This document shows, piece after piece, positions 15,512 through 23,812 of a stretch of DNA of 64,000 nt. Both the position numbers and the translations under genes were made by a program. Source of the stretch: Bdellovibrionales bacterium GWA1_52_35 (GTDB lineage: Bacteria; Bdellovibrionota; UBA1018); the NCBI GenBank assembly GCA_001769805.1, contig MEPO01000025.1, forward strand, positions 1 to 64,000, read 5' to 3'. The notes under the pieces are model-generated. The model was given only the letters and a program-made list of their open reading frames with translations. It ran no database searches and had not been told where the DNA came from. How positions within the stretch are numbered: position 1 is the stretch's first letter; each line of letters starts with the position of its first letter.

Positions 15512-16114
15512 TTATTGTCCGAACAGCCGATCGAGAATAATCGCGACAGCGGCTCGAACAGAGAGGTGGTTGTACCCCTCAGCGCCTTCAGGCCCGTACA
15601 CCGGAGCCAGGATCCGGTGTACCTCGGGATAGAAGACGTCCGAAATGCCCCAGCCTGTCCCGAAGACGAGGCAGACAGGGCGACTTTTCAGTCCCACCTG
15701 TCTTTTGGGTTCCGCCAGCTCCTGCCGATACTCGGCGTAACTGACGGTGTTCGGAAGTGGCCTTGCATCCGTCAGAACCACTTCAGGATCCTGACCGTGC
15801 TCGGCACGAATTGCGGCTTTCACTTCAGCAAAATCGCGAGACAACCGGACCAGTGAAACCGCCTCAAAGCGATCCGGATGATACTTGAGAGAGCGCTCTG
15901 TCCGCCAATGGTCCAGAATTCTCCCGACAAGCACGTGCTGGTCTTCAAGCGGAGTGACGATGAAAAACTTCTTCGCTCCGTAAGTTCTCGCCGATCGCGA
16001 TATGTCATGAATGTCCATATTCGTGACCGACGTGACGACGACCTCTCCTTTCCGGTTGACGATCGGCGCATGAAGCAGAACAACGTAAACCGGTGCGGAA
16101 ATCATTGAAGACAC
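15512..16114 (-). CDS. SPOUT-type RNA methyltransferase (PF09936-like)
   Basis: A 200-aa protein of the SAM-dependent RNA methyltransferase family often found beside trmD in deltaproteobacteria and Aquifex relatives. The C-terminal knot region shows PVCLVFGTGWGISD, then YNHLSVRAAVAIILDRLFG, where the GTGWG loop and NHLSVR segment resemble SPOUT cofactor sites. The N-terminal part has DIHDISRSARTYGAKKFFIV. The target nucleotide is unknown. It lies in the ribosomal operon between trmD and rplS. Confidence 0.75.
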   Translation of the reverse strand: MSSMISAPVYVVLLHAPIVNRKGEVVVTSVTNMDIHDISRSARTYGAKKFFIVTPLEDQHVLVGRILDHWRTERSLKYHPDRFEAVSLVRLSRDFAEVKAAIRAEHGQDPEVVLTDARPLPNTVSYAEYRQELAEPKRQVGLKSRPVCLVFGTGWGISDVFYPEVHRILAPVYGPEGAEGYNHLSVRAAVAIILDRLFGQ

Positions 16115-16266
16115 AGGGCTAAATTGAATAGCATTCCCGGGCGGGTTCGTCTAGAGGTTTGCAATAACCAAGAAGCAGATCAGCTGAACTACGTCCCCGG
16201 AGCCCCACTCAATCACCCCAGTAAGATATCCGATCAATTCGATCAGGACTCCACTTTGCCGACAAT

Positions 16267-16989
16267 TCACTTCCCGCCTTTCGCTTTCCATGCCCTCCAA
16301 AGGTCAGGGCGTTTGCGCTGCGTGCGCTCAAGCATCTGCTGGCTCCGCCATTCCGCGATTTGTTTGTGATCCCCCCCGAGCAGCACTCCCGGGGCTTCGC
16401 GGCCCTGGAACTCACGAGGCCGCGTGTATTGCGGATATTTCAGCAAGCCTCGCTCCAGACTGTCTTCTGTCAACGAGCGGTCGTTTCCGACTACGCCCGG
16501 AAGCAACCTGACAATCGTGTCGGCCATGACCATAGCCGGCAGCTCACCGCCAGTCAGGACATAATCTCCGATCGAAACCTCCCGGTCGACACAAAGCTCG
16601 ATGAACCGCTCATCCACGCCTTCGTAATGCCCGCAGACAAAAATCAGATCCGTGTAAGTTTTGAATTCGTGCGCCATGGGCTGGTTAAACAGAGGTCCCT
16701 GAGGCGAAAGAAAGATCGTGAGTACCTTTGCGGAATCACCCCTCTGCTGCGCAATTGAAGCCTGAGCCTCGCTCCAGGCGGCATGCAGCACATCGACCTT
16801 CATCAACATACCTTCACCGCCACCATAGGGCGTGTCGTCCACGGTGCGATGCTTGTCTTTGGCGAAGTCCCGGATCTGAATAAGATCGAATGAAACAAGC
16901 CCCTTTTCGCGAGCCTTGCCAAGCAGGCTCGAGCCGAAAATGGGTTCAAAAACACCTGGAAACAGCGTTAAAAAATAGAGCCCAAGCAA
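16267..16989 (-). CDS. trmD: tRNA (guanine37-N1)-methyltransferase
   Basis: Makes m1G37 in tRNAs to prevent frameshifting. Motifs: LTLFPGVFEPIFG at the N-terminus, DDTPYGGGEGMLMK, FVCGHYEGVDERF and IGDYVLTGGELPAMVM (trefoil-knot SAM site). No ATG is available close to the conserved start; TTG at 16989 gives a normal 240-aa protein opening in LGLYFLTLFPG. The reading frame stays open far upstream but that part overlaps khpA and is not conserved. The start lies just downstream of a 10-bp-arm hairpin. Confidence 0.92.
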   Translation of the reverse strand: MLGLYFLTLFPGVFEPIFGSSLLGKAREKGLVSFDLIQIRDFAKDKHRTVDDTPYGGGEGMLMKVDVLHAAWSEAQASIAQQRGDSAKVLTIFLSPQGPLFNQPMAHEFKTYTDLIFVCGHYEGVDERFIELCVDREVSIGDYVLTGGELPAMVMADTIVRLLPGVVGNDRSLTEDSLERGLLKYPQYTRPREFQGREAPGVLLGGDHKQIAEWRSQQMLERTQRKRPDLWRAWKAKGGK

Positions 16990-16998
16990 AGGTTCTTG

Positions 16999-17020
16999 GA
17001 ATAGCGGGCTCCCGCTATTC
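16999..17020 (-). promoter_or_regulatory. Hairpin spanning the khpA stop before trmD
   Basis: GAATAGCGGG and CCCGCTATTC form a perfect ten-pair stem around a two-base centre. The khpA TAG lies inside it and the trmD TTG start follows ten bases later. It has no T-run, so it may influence trmD translation rather than terminate transcription. Confidence 0.45.
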
Positions 17021-17278
17021 AACGATTTCGAGGACAGTGCGTTTTCTGAGCTTGGTGGAGGCACCATTGAGCACCGTACGAATTGCCCGAGCAGTCCGGC
17101 CTTGCTTGCCGATGATCTTGCCGAGGTCTTCTTTGGCAACTTTGATTTCGATGACGGTCGTGTTTTCACCCACGATCTCATTCACAAAAACCTGATCCGG
17201 GAGATCCACAAGCATCTTGCCCATGTACTCGATCAATTTTGCTAGTTCGCTTAAAGGCTTCCCTGCATTTTCTGACAT
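17015..17278 (-). CDS. khpA: KH-domain RNA-binding protein KhpA
   Basis: A single KH domain of 87 aa that binds RNA, typically with KhpB/Jag, in control of cell elongation and RNA fate. The loop [18 protein letters not shown] holds the GxxG signature (GKQG). I chose ATG at 17278 because AGAGGAG stands eight bases before it; the ATG at 17296 precedes that site. Its place after rpsP is conserved in many bacteria. The usual next gene, rimM, is missing here. Confidence 0.9.
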   Translation of the reverse strand: MSENAGKPLSELAKLIEYMGKMLVDLPDQVFVNEIVGENTTVIEIKVAKEDLGKIIGKQGRTARAIRTVLNGASTKLRKRTVLEIVE

Positions 17279-17413
17279 CGCCGTTCTCCTCTGCATGAAC
17301 TGACGCCCGCTTGGGCGTTAAATACCGCTTTACAGCAACGGAACCACTACTGCGATTCCTCTGTCGGTCCTCAGGTCAAGCGACCAAAGGCCATGACAAA
17401 GGGCACGATGTCT

Positions 17414-17659
17414 TTATTTTGCTAGGGTTTTTACCAATTGTCCAACCGTTTGTGAGACCTGGGCGCCCTTCAAAGTCCAAGCATTGAATTTATCCATATT
17501 GATCTGGATTTTTTCCTTTGCAGTCTTTGCTTTCGGATAATAGTGACCGAGCTTTTCCAGGTAGGCGCCGTCGCGCTTCTTCATGGGATCAACTGCGATG
17601 ATCAAATATTGTGGATTTTTCTTGGCGCCTTGACGCGAAAGACGAATAGTAACAGCCAT
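17414..17659 (-). CDS. rpsP: 30S ribosomal protein S16
   Basis: Small-subunit assembly protein of 81 aa. Begins MAVTIRLSRQGAKKNPQYLI and continues with YLEKLGHYYPKAK and WTLKGAQVSQTVGQLVK, all conserved in S16. A GAAAGGAATCGG site precedes the ATG. It is the first gene of the translation operon that runs through khpA, trmD, the SPOUT methyltransferase, rplS, rnhB and yraN. Confidence 0.95.
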   Translation of the reverse strand: MAVTIRLSRQGAKKNPQYLIIAVDPMKKRDGAYLEKLGHYYPKAKTAKEKIQINMDKFNAWTLKGAQVSQTVGQLVKTLAK

Positions 17660-17701
17660 TTGAACCGATTCCTTTCAAACCTTAATTAAGTGATCTACGT
17701 G

Positions 17702-17728
17702 ATTAACAATGAAAAACTTCTCAGTCAA
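17702..17728 (-). promoter_or_regulatory. Possible promoter for the rpsP operon
   Basis: TTGACT followed 15 bases later by GTTAAT on the minus strand, about 45 bases before the rpsP start. The -35 box is good, but the spacing is short and the -10 box imperfect. Confidence 0.3.
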
Positions 17729-17736
17729 CAAGGAAT

Positions 17737-18126
17737 TCACTGTAAGTGCCGGCCCAGCATTTTGAGAATCTGCTCCTGCAACTGAGGCCGATACTGATCG
17801 ATTGAGTTCCAGGATGGCTTCTGCACCCGCCCTTTGGCCAAAGCAGGAAGAACATGGCTCGGCTGCGCAACGCTGGTCAAAAGAATCACAGGAATTCCTT
17901 CCTGAGCAAACTGTTGAAGAAGGTCTTCTGCGGATTCACCCGGAAGGATTTCATCGAGCAGAATCAAATCCGGGCGACGCCTGGATAATTCTATACGGGC
18001 CTCCCAGCCGTTTCCTGCAGTTCCTGAAACCGCAAAACCGCGCATGCCTTCGAAGGTATGCACCAACAGCTCCCGCATTGAAGCAATATCCTCAACAATG
18101 AGGATCTGAAGGACATCCGCAACCAT
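17737..18126 (-). CDS. Single-domain response regulator (CheY-like)
   Basis: A 129-aa receiver domain without output domain. It keeps the acidic pair in ILIVEDIASM, the phospho-acceptor aspartate in DLILLDEILPGESAE (about residue 57), the VILLTS threonine/serine position, and a lysine in RVQKPS. It therefore looks phosphorylatable. It starts immediately after the cytochrome stop (TGA then ATG), so the two are probably co-transcribed; the cognate kinase is not adjacent. Confidence 0.85.
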   Translation of the reverse strand: MVADVLQILIVEDIASMRELLVHTFEGMRGFAVSGTAGNGWEARIELSRRRPDLILLDEILPGESAEDLLQQFAQEGIPVILLTSVAQPSHVLPALAKGRVQKPSWNSIDQYRPQLQEQILKMLGRHLQ

Positions 18127-18648
18127 TCAATCGTTCCAGGCTGGAATGGGCAAAGACCTCGAAGGAATTGTGCCGGGGAGACCCAGCTTTTCGTAGTGGC
18201 AGACGGCACAGCGTTGCCCTTTATAAGGAGTGTTCTCCCCATAGGAGTAGCGGAAAAGTTCACGCGTGTTGGAGCTGTGCGGATTATGGCAGGAGACGCA
18301 CGTCAGCTTCTTTTCTGGGTACAGAATATCGCGCCCACCGAGAACCGGATGACCACTCACGGGATGCCCCGCCCCATTCACAAGGATTTTATTCTCCTCA
18401 TGACACTGAAAGCAGAGACCATTGCCCTTGTCTTTGAGTCGTTTTGCGAAACTTGTTTTCACGCCATGAGGCTCATGGCAGGAGCCGCAACCCATCATGA
18501 CGGCTTCGTGGACGAACGGTTTGCTGAGTACGTCATGACAACCCAGACAATCCTCGTCTGCCTGGCACTGGGGCGTTTGGGCGAAGATGAGGAAAGCACC
18601 TGAAAAAATAATGAGTGCGAATTTGGTAAACTTTTTCAATATCAACAT
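18127..18648 (-). CDS. Periplasmic pentaheme cytochrome c
   Basis: A 173-aa exported protein with a signal peptide (residues 1-30, cleavage near QCQA) and five CxxCH heme sites: CLGCH, CGSCH, CFQCH, CVSCH and CAVCH. The CGSCHEPHG and CVSCHNPHSS forms match the doubled-CxxCH (NrfB/DmsE-like) electron carriers of the periplasm. No quinol oxidase or reductase gene is next to it. A good promoter lies just upstream and a receiver protein follows. Confidence 0.88.
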   Translation of the reverse strand: MLILKKFTKFALIIFSGAFLIFAQTPQCQADEDCLGCHDVLSKPFVHEAVMMGCGSCHEPHGVKTSFAKRLKDKGNGLCFQCHEENKILVNGAGHPVSGHPVLGGRDILYPEKKLTCVSCHNPHSSNTRELFRYSYGENTPYKGQRCAVCHYEKLGLPGTIPSRSLPIPAWND

Positions 18649-18674
18649 AGACGCTTCACTCCCGTAAGCGGTCC

Positions 18675-18704
18675 CTTATAATTCAAATTGACACGAACGG
18701 TCAA
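18675..18704 (-). promoter_or_regulatory. Sigma-70-type promoter for the cytochrome-receiver pair
   Basis: On the minus strand TTGACC (18699-18704) and TATAAG (18675-18680) are separated by 18 bases. Predicted transcription start is about 20 bases before the cytochrome ATG, leaving space for a leader. The match to consensus is good. Confidence 0.55.
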
Positions 18705-18859
18705 CTTCTTTAAATACCCCGCCACACTTCGCTTCCTCGAGTGTCATATTGTTGGTCACTTCTCGAGTATTTGGCAAGGGCCACAACGGCCTCACCCGTG
18801 TGAAATCGGCTACTTACGAGGTCACAAAAGCTGGCACTCGTCTTGCTCAAGGGGGCCGC

Positions 18860-19168
18860 ATGAACAACGTGGTTTCGATCAATGTGGGACGTGAGTTGAA
18901 AAAAATCGAAAACGAAGATTTGGCTTATCAGGCACAGATCCTCGGCATGGACAAAGTCCAGCTCCTCGAAGAGATGGTGCGCTTTCAAGAGGACCGGGCC
19001 TCCAAAGGCGAGCTGACTTTAGCCATGATGAAAAGAGGTCGCTTTCTTTTCAAAGCACTTGAAGAGAGCGCCGAGACCGCAGAGCTCTACGAACTCACAC
19101 GGTCCTACCGGAGACATCTCGAGCACGAGCTGCTCGCCCATAAACAAAAGCAATCCATTACAGGATAG
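18860..19168 (+). CDS. Conserved-looking hypothetical protein, 102 aa
   Basis: Begins MNNVVSINVGRELKKIENED. It is fully helical and charged, with no signal peptide. I chose ATG at 18860 because an AAGGGGGCCGC site precedes it; the open frame extends 37 codons further upstream without a ribosome binding site. Proteins of this small helical type seem familiar from Bdellovibrio relatives but I cannot name a family. It is convergent with the phoH gene, whose stop is six bases away. Confidence 0.6.
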   Translation: MNNVVSINVGRELKKIENEDLAYQAQILGMDKVQLLEEMVRFQEDRASKGELTLAMMKRGRFLFKALEESAETAELYELTRSYRRHLEHELLAHKQKQSITG

Positions 19169-19175
19169 CGCTATC
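19164..19175. terminator. Palindrome at convergent stops
   Basis: GATAGCGCTATC is a perfect 12-bp palindrome covering the stop codons of the hypothetical gene and phoH. It shares its AGCGCT core with the palindrome at 13722. Possible weak bidirectional terminator. Confidence 0.25.
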
Positions 19176-20496
19176 AAAGCAGATTGCTTGCGAGTTCGGA
19201 AAGCTTTGAACGCTCACCGCGCGTCAATGTGATATGCGCCGAAATCGCCTCTTCCTTGAATCGATCCACCAGATAGACCAATCCGTTGTTGGCGGAGTCA
19301 ACGTAAGGATTATCGATCTGGAAGCTGTCACCGGTCAGAACGACCTTCGTATTGTCGCCGGCACGCGTGACAATCGTCTTGATTTCGTGTGGAGTCAAAT
19401 TCTGGGCTTCGTCAACGATCAGATATTGTGAAGGGATCGAACGTCCGCGGATATAGGTCAGCGGTTCAATCTGCAAGAGTCCCTGATTCATCAGCTCCTG
19501 ACAACCCTTACCCGCGCCTCGTCGCCCTTTGGCACCGGTGGCTCCGAAAAGAAAATCAATATTATCGTAAATGGGCTGCATCCAGGGATTCAGCTTTTCT
19601 TCAATGTCTCCAGGCAAAAAACCGATATCTTTTCCCAAAGGAAAGATGGGACGGGAGACGAGCAGACGATGGTAAACACCCTCGTCAACGGTCTTCGCGA
19701 GTCCCGCAGCGATCGCGAGCAACGTTTTACCCGTTCCGGCCTTGCCTACGAGACTGACCAGCTTGATTTCGTCGTTCAAGAGCGCATCAATCGCAAATGC
19801 CTGCTCTGCATTCTTCGGGAAAATCCCCCAAAGGCCCTCAACGGGCTTGAAGATCGGCACGATGCAATCGAGTTCCTTGGAGTAGCGACCCATCGCCGTG
19901 TGATTCGGGTTCACTGCGTCTTTGAGAATAATGTACTGATTGGCCTTGAGCTTTTCGGTTTCGGGAAGCAGAGCAAGACGTTTGTTCTGATAAAATTCGT
20001 CCACTCGATGGGCGTCCACATTCAAGCTCACCGTGCCGGCATAGAGCTGATCGGGTTCGACACTCGATGGCTCGTAATCTTCGGCCGTAATGCCCAGTGC
20101 ATCAGCCTTGATACGAAGGTTGGTGTCTTTGGTCACGAAGATGACCGGGCGCTTCGGATTGTCTTTTTTCAGCGAAATCGCCAAAGCCAAGATGCGGTTA
20201 TCCGCTTTGTCCATCGCGAGTTCTTCGGGCAGAGGAGCGTGCCCGCCGAGTTCAACCGTCAGCAGCCCTCCGGCGGGAAGCTTCACACCTTTGGAAAGCT
20301 CGCCGCCTTTCCGCATATCATCGATCAAACGGGAGAACAGACGGGCATGCCGACCGTTTTCACTCATGTCGCGTTTAAAACGATCGATTTCCTCAATGAC
20401 AACGATCGGGATCATCACATCGTTGTTGGCGAACTTGTAAATTGCCTGAGGGTCGAAAAGCAGGACATTGGTATCAATGACGAACGCTTTGCGCAT
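19174..20496 (-). CDS. phoH: PIN-PhoH family ATPase
   Basis: A 440-aa cytoplasmic protein that joins an N-terminal PIN nuclease domain (residues 1-150, AFVIDTNVLLFDP with the leading aspartate, then VVIEEIDRFK) to a C-terminal PhoH helicase-like ATPase (about 235-440). Walker A is GKAGTGKTLLA, and Walker B is LIVDEAQNLTPHE. PhoH2-type proteins of this design act on RNA. ATG at 20496 has a GGGAGGCTTC site; a GTG four codons upstream overlaps it and is less likely. Confidence 0.9.
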   Translation of the reverse strand: MRKAFVIDTNVLLFDPQAIYKFANNDVMIPIVVIEEIDRFKRDMSENGRHARLFSRLIDDMRKGGELSKGVKLPAGGLLTVELGGHAPLPEELAMDKADNRILALAISLKKDNPKRPVIFVTKDTNLRIKADALGITAEDYEPSSVEPDQLYAGTVSLNVDAHRVDEFYQNKRLALLPETEKLKANQYIILKDAVNPNHTAMGRYSKELDCIVPIFKPVEGLWGIFPKNAEQAFAIDALLNDEIKLVSLVGKAGTGKTLLAIAAGLAKTVDEGVYHRLLVSRPIFPLGKDIGFLPGDIEEKLNPWMQPIYDNIDFLFGATGAKGRRGAGKGCQELMNQGLLQIEPLTYIRGRSIPSQYLIVDEAQNLTPHEIKTIVTRAGDNTKVVLTGDSFQIDNPYVDSANNGLVYLVDRFKEEAISAHITLTRGERSKLSELASNLL

Positions 20497-20587
20497 GAAG
20501 CCTCCCACGTGTTGCAGATGATCTTCCGTTGAAGAAAATCCTTTGTTCTTAAAAATTTATCTATTTACAGTCGATGCTGCAAGCAGA

Positions 20588-21658
20588 TTAAATTCCCACC
20601 TTGAGCGCAATCTGAAGAAGGTAGCGTCTCTCGGGATCCATGGTGGCATAACTCCCCTGCTCTTCGGTGTAATGCACGGCCATGACCTTCATCAGCCAGG
20701 CATCGAAACCTAAGCCGTAGGTGAGAAATGCCTGATTGTAGCCGGCATAGACCCGGATCATCGGCATCCCAAGCTCCACCCCGACATGATTCTTCATCTT
20801 CCAGTCAACCGGCTCATTCAGATGGCGGAGATCATAGCTGAAAGTACCCGAAAAATTCGCAAACCGATAAACCGCCGCCACCCCCGTGGTCATGGTGCTG
20901 GGCTGCGGGTCCGGACCATCTCCGAAATCGGTGCTGCCGATATCGGTCCAGGCACCTCCCCAGCGGAGTTCCAGCCTGGAATTGACCTTGCGAACATATT
21001 GCAAGCCCATATCAAATCCGTAGCCCTGTTTGTAGTTGCCAGCGATCTCATGCAAGGTGTTCCTGCTCACGCTGATCAGCTGGGCAAGGTCAAGCAGACG
21101 ATAACCACCTCGGCGCCACATCAGCTTGGCTCCCAACCCAACCCTGAACTCGCCATTGCTTGCCCTGCGACCTCCTCCCAGCGCCGTACCCCAGCCCACC
21201 TGGAAGCCGTTGGTCTGCTGATAGCCCAGAACGACCTGGGGCATTGCCTTGTTCTCCGCGCGAACCGAGAGCTGCTCATCCACCAGAATAGCGGCGCCAA
21301 AGTTCGACATAGTGAGGCTCGGCGCAAATTGCGCATGACCGAAAATATTTTTCCCCATCATGATATTCAGGCTGTCACCGCTCATGTTCCTTAGAGCCGA
21401 GCCCTCGCTGAACATGGACATGATATCGGTGGAACCCTCCAGGTTCAGCGCCATGTAATTAATCGAATACTTCTTCTGTCCCGCCAGTCCGGCGGGGTTG
21501 TAGAAAATCGCTTCGTCATCATCGGAGACCGCTACGTAGGCATTACCCAGGGCCTGCGCCCGTGCCCCGCGATAAAGCTCCTTGAGTTCTTTGGCAAACC
21601 CGGTTGCCGGAAGAACGGAGGCGCAGAGAGTGAGCAGGAGCAGATTTTTGAAACTCAT
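20588..21658 (-). CDS. Outer-membrane beta-barrel protein (PorV/UPF0164-like)
   Basis: A 356-aa protein with a signal peptide (1-22, ending GFA) and the pattern GARAQALGNAYVAVSDDDEA followed by IFYNPAGLAG, typical of the FadL-like/PorV/UPF0164 barrel family. The rest alternates short amphipathic strands and ends in LQIALKVGI, a plausible barrel terminus. The function could be transport or an export scaffold. It overlaps the upstream lipoprotein gene by four bases (ATGA), so the two probably work together. Confidence 0.7.
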   Translation of the reverse strand: MSFKNLLLLTLCASVLPATGFAKELKELYRGARAQALGNAYVAVSDDDEAIFYNPAGLAGQKKYSINYMALNLEGSTDIMSMFSEGSALRNMSGDSLNIMMGKNIFGHAQFAPSLTMSNFGAAILVDEQLSVRAENKAMPQVVLGYQQTNGFQVGWGTALGGGRRASNGEFRVGLGAKLMWRRGGYRLLDLAQLISVSRNTLHEIAGNYKQGYGFDMGLQYVRKVNSRLELRWGGAWTDIGSTDFGDGPDPQPSTMTTGVAAVYRFANFSGTFSYDLRHLNEPVDWKMKNHVGVELGMPMIRVYAGYNQAFLTYGLGFDAWLMKVMAVHYTEEQGSYATMDPERRYLLQIALKVGI

Positions 21659-22596
21659 GGCACTGGCACCACCCAGGCGTTATTCACCATGACTGTCAAA
21701 GCTGCCGCCACCTCCGAAGGCATATCATCCGCTACCCCGGAGCATTGGCTGCGATCCCGCAATTTAATGGGACAGATCGGACAACTCGAATCTTTGGCAA
21801 CACAAACTGCATTGCAGCCATCATAAATCAGGTTCTGGACGAATGTTTTCAGATCTGTCAGACCTTCCTTCATGCTGCCGTCAAGGTTATCAACGACCGC
21901 CCCCAGATTATCGGCCAACTGCACAATGGACGAAGCAAAGGCACAGCCGTTGGTCGGCATATCGGGATGATCAGCGACAATCCAGGGGAGCGGCACCTGC
22001 TTGGCGTGGGTCGTGGGATCCGGGTCGCCGTAACGGTTTTCGAATGATCCGATCGTAGCCATGTTGACGAAAAGCAGATAAATGTTAGCGCTATCCATGC
22101 GATCCGAGGCAATCGCGGCTCCCGGGTTATATGTCCCCTCATTGATGTAATTTCCGGGAAGGATCACTCCTCCAGGTTTCAGAACGGAGAGAAGAGCATC
22201 CGTGGCAAGCAGCGAACCCTCGACCACCCGGTCATCCGGATCCAATGTCGATGGAAATAATTTTGCCATCAGCGACCAAAACCCTGGCCCGCCCATGAAG
22301 GCAGAGTTGCCCACCAGATCACCGATCAATTTGAAAAAATTGATATTCGCTTTGCAGGCATAAGCCGAGGCAGCAATCATCCGCACCTCGTTGTCGGAGT
22401 GTGCTGATTTATAGAGGTCCTCGATTTCGGTGATTGCAGCCGCGCAGTTTCCCACAGTCAAATGCTGGTTTGTCAACTCGATGATGGCGCGCTTGCCCTC
22501 AGGAGTTGCACCATTGAATTCCGGACGATCACAGCTGCTACAAACCAGCGCCAGCAAAATGAGTGAAATTAATCGAGCTTCCATGCATTCAGCCAC
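21655..22596 (-). CDS. Outer-membrane lipoprotein, TPR-like
   Basis: A 313-aa lipoprotein with lipobox LVCSSC near residue 22. Residues about 30-100 are helical and resemble paired TPR-type hairpins (NCAAAITEIEDLYKSAHSD, then ASAYACKANINFF). The C-terminal part is rich in cysteines (CVAKDSSCPICP), probably disulfide-linked. The start is GTG at 22596 or ATG at 22584. It is coupled to the barrel gene downstream, which suggests a lipoprotein-barrel pair. Confidence 0.65.
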   Translation of the reverse strand: MAECMEARLISLILLALVCSSCDRPEFNGATPEGKRAIIELTNQHLTVGNCAAAITEIEDLYKSAHSDNEVRMIAASAYACKANINFFKLIGDLVGNSAFMGGPGFWSLMAKLFPSTLDPDDRVVEGSLLATDALLSVLKPGGVILPGNYINEGTYNPGAAIASDRMDSANIYLLFVNMATIGSFENRYGDPDPTTHAKQVPLPWIVADHPDMPTNGCAFASSIVQLADNLGAVVDNLDGSMKEGLTDLKTFVQNLIYDGCNAVCVAKDSSCPICPIKLRDRSQCSGVADDMPSEVAAALTVMVNNAWVVPVP

Positions 22597-22701
22597 TCAA
22601 CCTTGAATGGCCTCCTCTATTCTATTTTCCATGATTTCCTGCAGATCAGGAAGAACTTCCTTTGAAATAGAAAAGTTGGACCCGGCAAATTCTGCCCAAG
22701 G

Positions 22702-23223
22702 CTACTTCTTGATCTGTCTCAACGGGATCTTTTCCTTCAACCGCTGTGTCACCAATTCCGGCACGTAGGCGGAGATATCCCCCCCGTAATGGAAGAGTTC
22801 CTTGATCATGCTGGAACTGACGAAATAAAGGTTCTGGGCGGTCATCATGAACAGCGTCTCCGTTTTCGGATTCAGTTGCTTGTTCATGCTCGCCATCATG
22901 AATTCATATTCAAAGTCGCTGGCTGCCCTCAGACCGCGGATCACCGCCGAATACCCGTGATTACGAGCGTAGTCCATGATCAGGCCGGGCCAGTGATCAA
23001 CGGTCACGCCTTTGCGGTCGGCAGTGACCTCCCGAATCAGCTTCACGCGCTCTTCAACGGTGAAAAGCGGATTTTTATGGCCTGTACCGGCAACGACGAT
23101 CATCACTTCCGAAAATATCGAAAGACTGCGATCCAGAATATCCAGATGTCCATTCGTGATCGGATCAAACGATCCCGGGTAAATCGCCTTGGGCTTCGGA
23201 CTCATTGGATTCAGTGGACTCAT
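22702..23223 (-). CDS. coaD: Phosphopantetheine adenylyltransferase
   Basis: Catalyses the penultimate step of coenzyme A synthesis. Motifs: IYPGSFDPITNGHLDILDRS (the T/HxGH nucleotidyltransferase site), VIRGLRAASDFEYEF and VSSSMIKEL. The length, 173 aa, is slightly longer than normal because of a short N-terminal extension (MSPLNP before MSPKPK). It overlaps rsmD by four bases (ATGA), the standard rsmD-coaD pair. Confidence 0.95.
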   Translation of the reverse strand: MSPLNPMSPKPKAIYPGSFDPITNGHLDILDRSLSIFSEVMIVVAGTGHKNPLFTVEERVKLIREVTADRKGVTVDHWPGLIMDYARNHGYSAVIRGLRAASDFEYEFMMASMNKQLNPKTETLFMMTAQNLYFVSSSMIKELFHYGGDISAYVPELVTQRLKEKIPLRQIKK

Positions 23224-23792
23224 TCATCAGTCCTTTCGTAAGTAGTCAGTACACTGTCACCATAAGTTTTCTCACGAACTTTGACAAGGAATGGAAAACG
23301 CTCCGGAAGCTCGCCTTCGCGGAAGTTCTGCGATTTTAGCTTACCCCATTCAAGGCAAAACCGCCCTCCCCTGGCCAGAAGCTCAGCCCAGGGCAACTCT
23401 TTCAGGAGCTTTTCCTCCCAGCCTTCCGCATAAGGGGGATCGGCGAGCACGAGATCAAAAGGCATGGAAATTCTGTGAATGCTGCGCTCCACTGACTCGT
23501 TGACCAACTGGACGCGTTCCAGAACCTTTAATTCAAGCGCGTTTTTTTCAGCCAGTTTGATCGCCGTACGATCAAGCTCCACAAAGGTGACCTGCGCGGC
23601 CCCTCTCGAAAGAGCCTCAAAGCCAAGAGTGCCGGAGCCGCTGAACAGATCCAGAACCCTGGAATCCACGACCAGGGTTTGCAATGAATTGAACAAAGCC
23701 TGCCGCAGTCGGGCCTGCGTCGGCCGCGTGCGGAGATGCGGGGGGCAATGGATCATGCGTCCACGGAACTCCCCACCCGTAAGTCGGAGCAT
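23220..23792 (-). CDS. rsmD: 16S rRNA (guanine966-N2)-methyltransferase RsmD
   Basis: SAM-dependent methyltransferase acting on 16S rRNA G966. It shows MLRLTGGEFRGRMI at the start, the SAM loop VLDLFSGSGTLGFEALSRGA, and the catalytic motif LVLADPPYAEG. I chose ATG at 23792, which aligns with the family start; GTG two codons upstream is possible. Neither has a clear ribosome binding site. It is coupled to coaD. Confidence 0.93.
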   Translation of the reverse strand: MLRLTGGEFRGRMIHCPPHLRTRPTQARLRQALFNSLQTLVVDSRVLDLFSGSGTLGFEALSRGAAQVTFVELDRTAIKLAEKNALELKVLERVQLVNESVERSIHRISMPFDLVLADPPYAEGWEEKLLKELPWAELLARGGRFCLEWGKLKSQNFREGELPERFPFLVKVREKTYGDSVLTTYERTDE

Positions 23793-23812
23793 TCCCACTG
23801 AGGCGCAAGTCC

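Noticed and set aside
17305..17320. Stem ACGCCC/GGGCGT upstream of khpA as an intrinsic terminator
   Set aside because: No T-run follows on the minus strand, and khpA appears to be in the same operon as rpsP.
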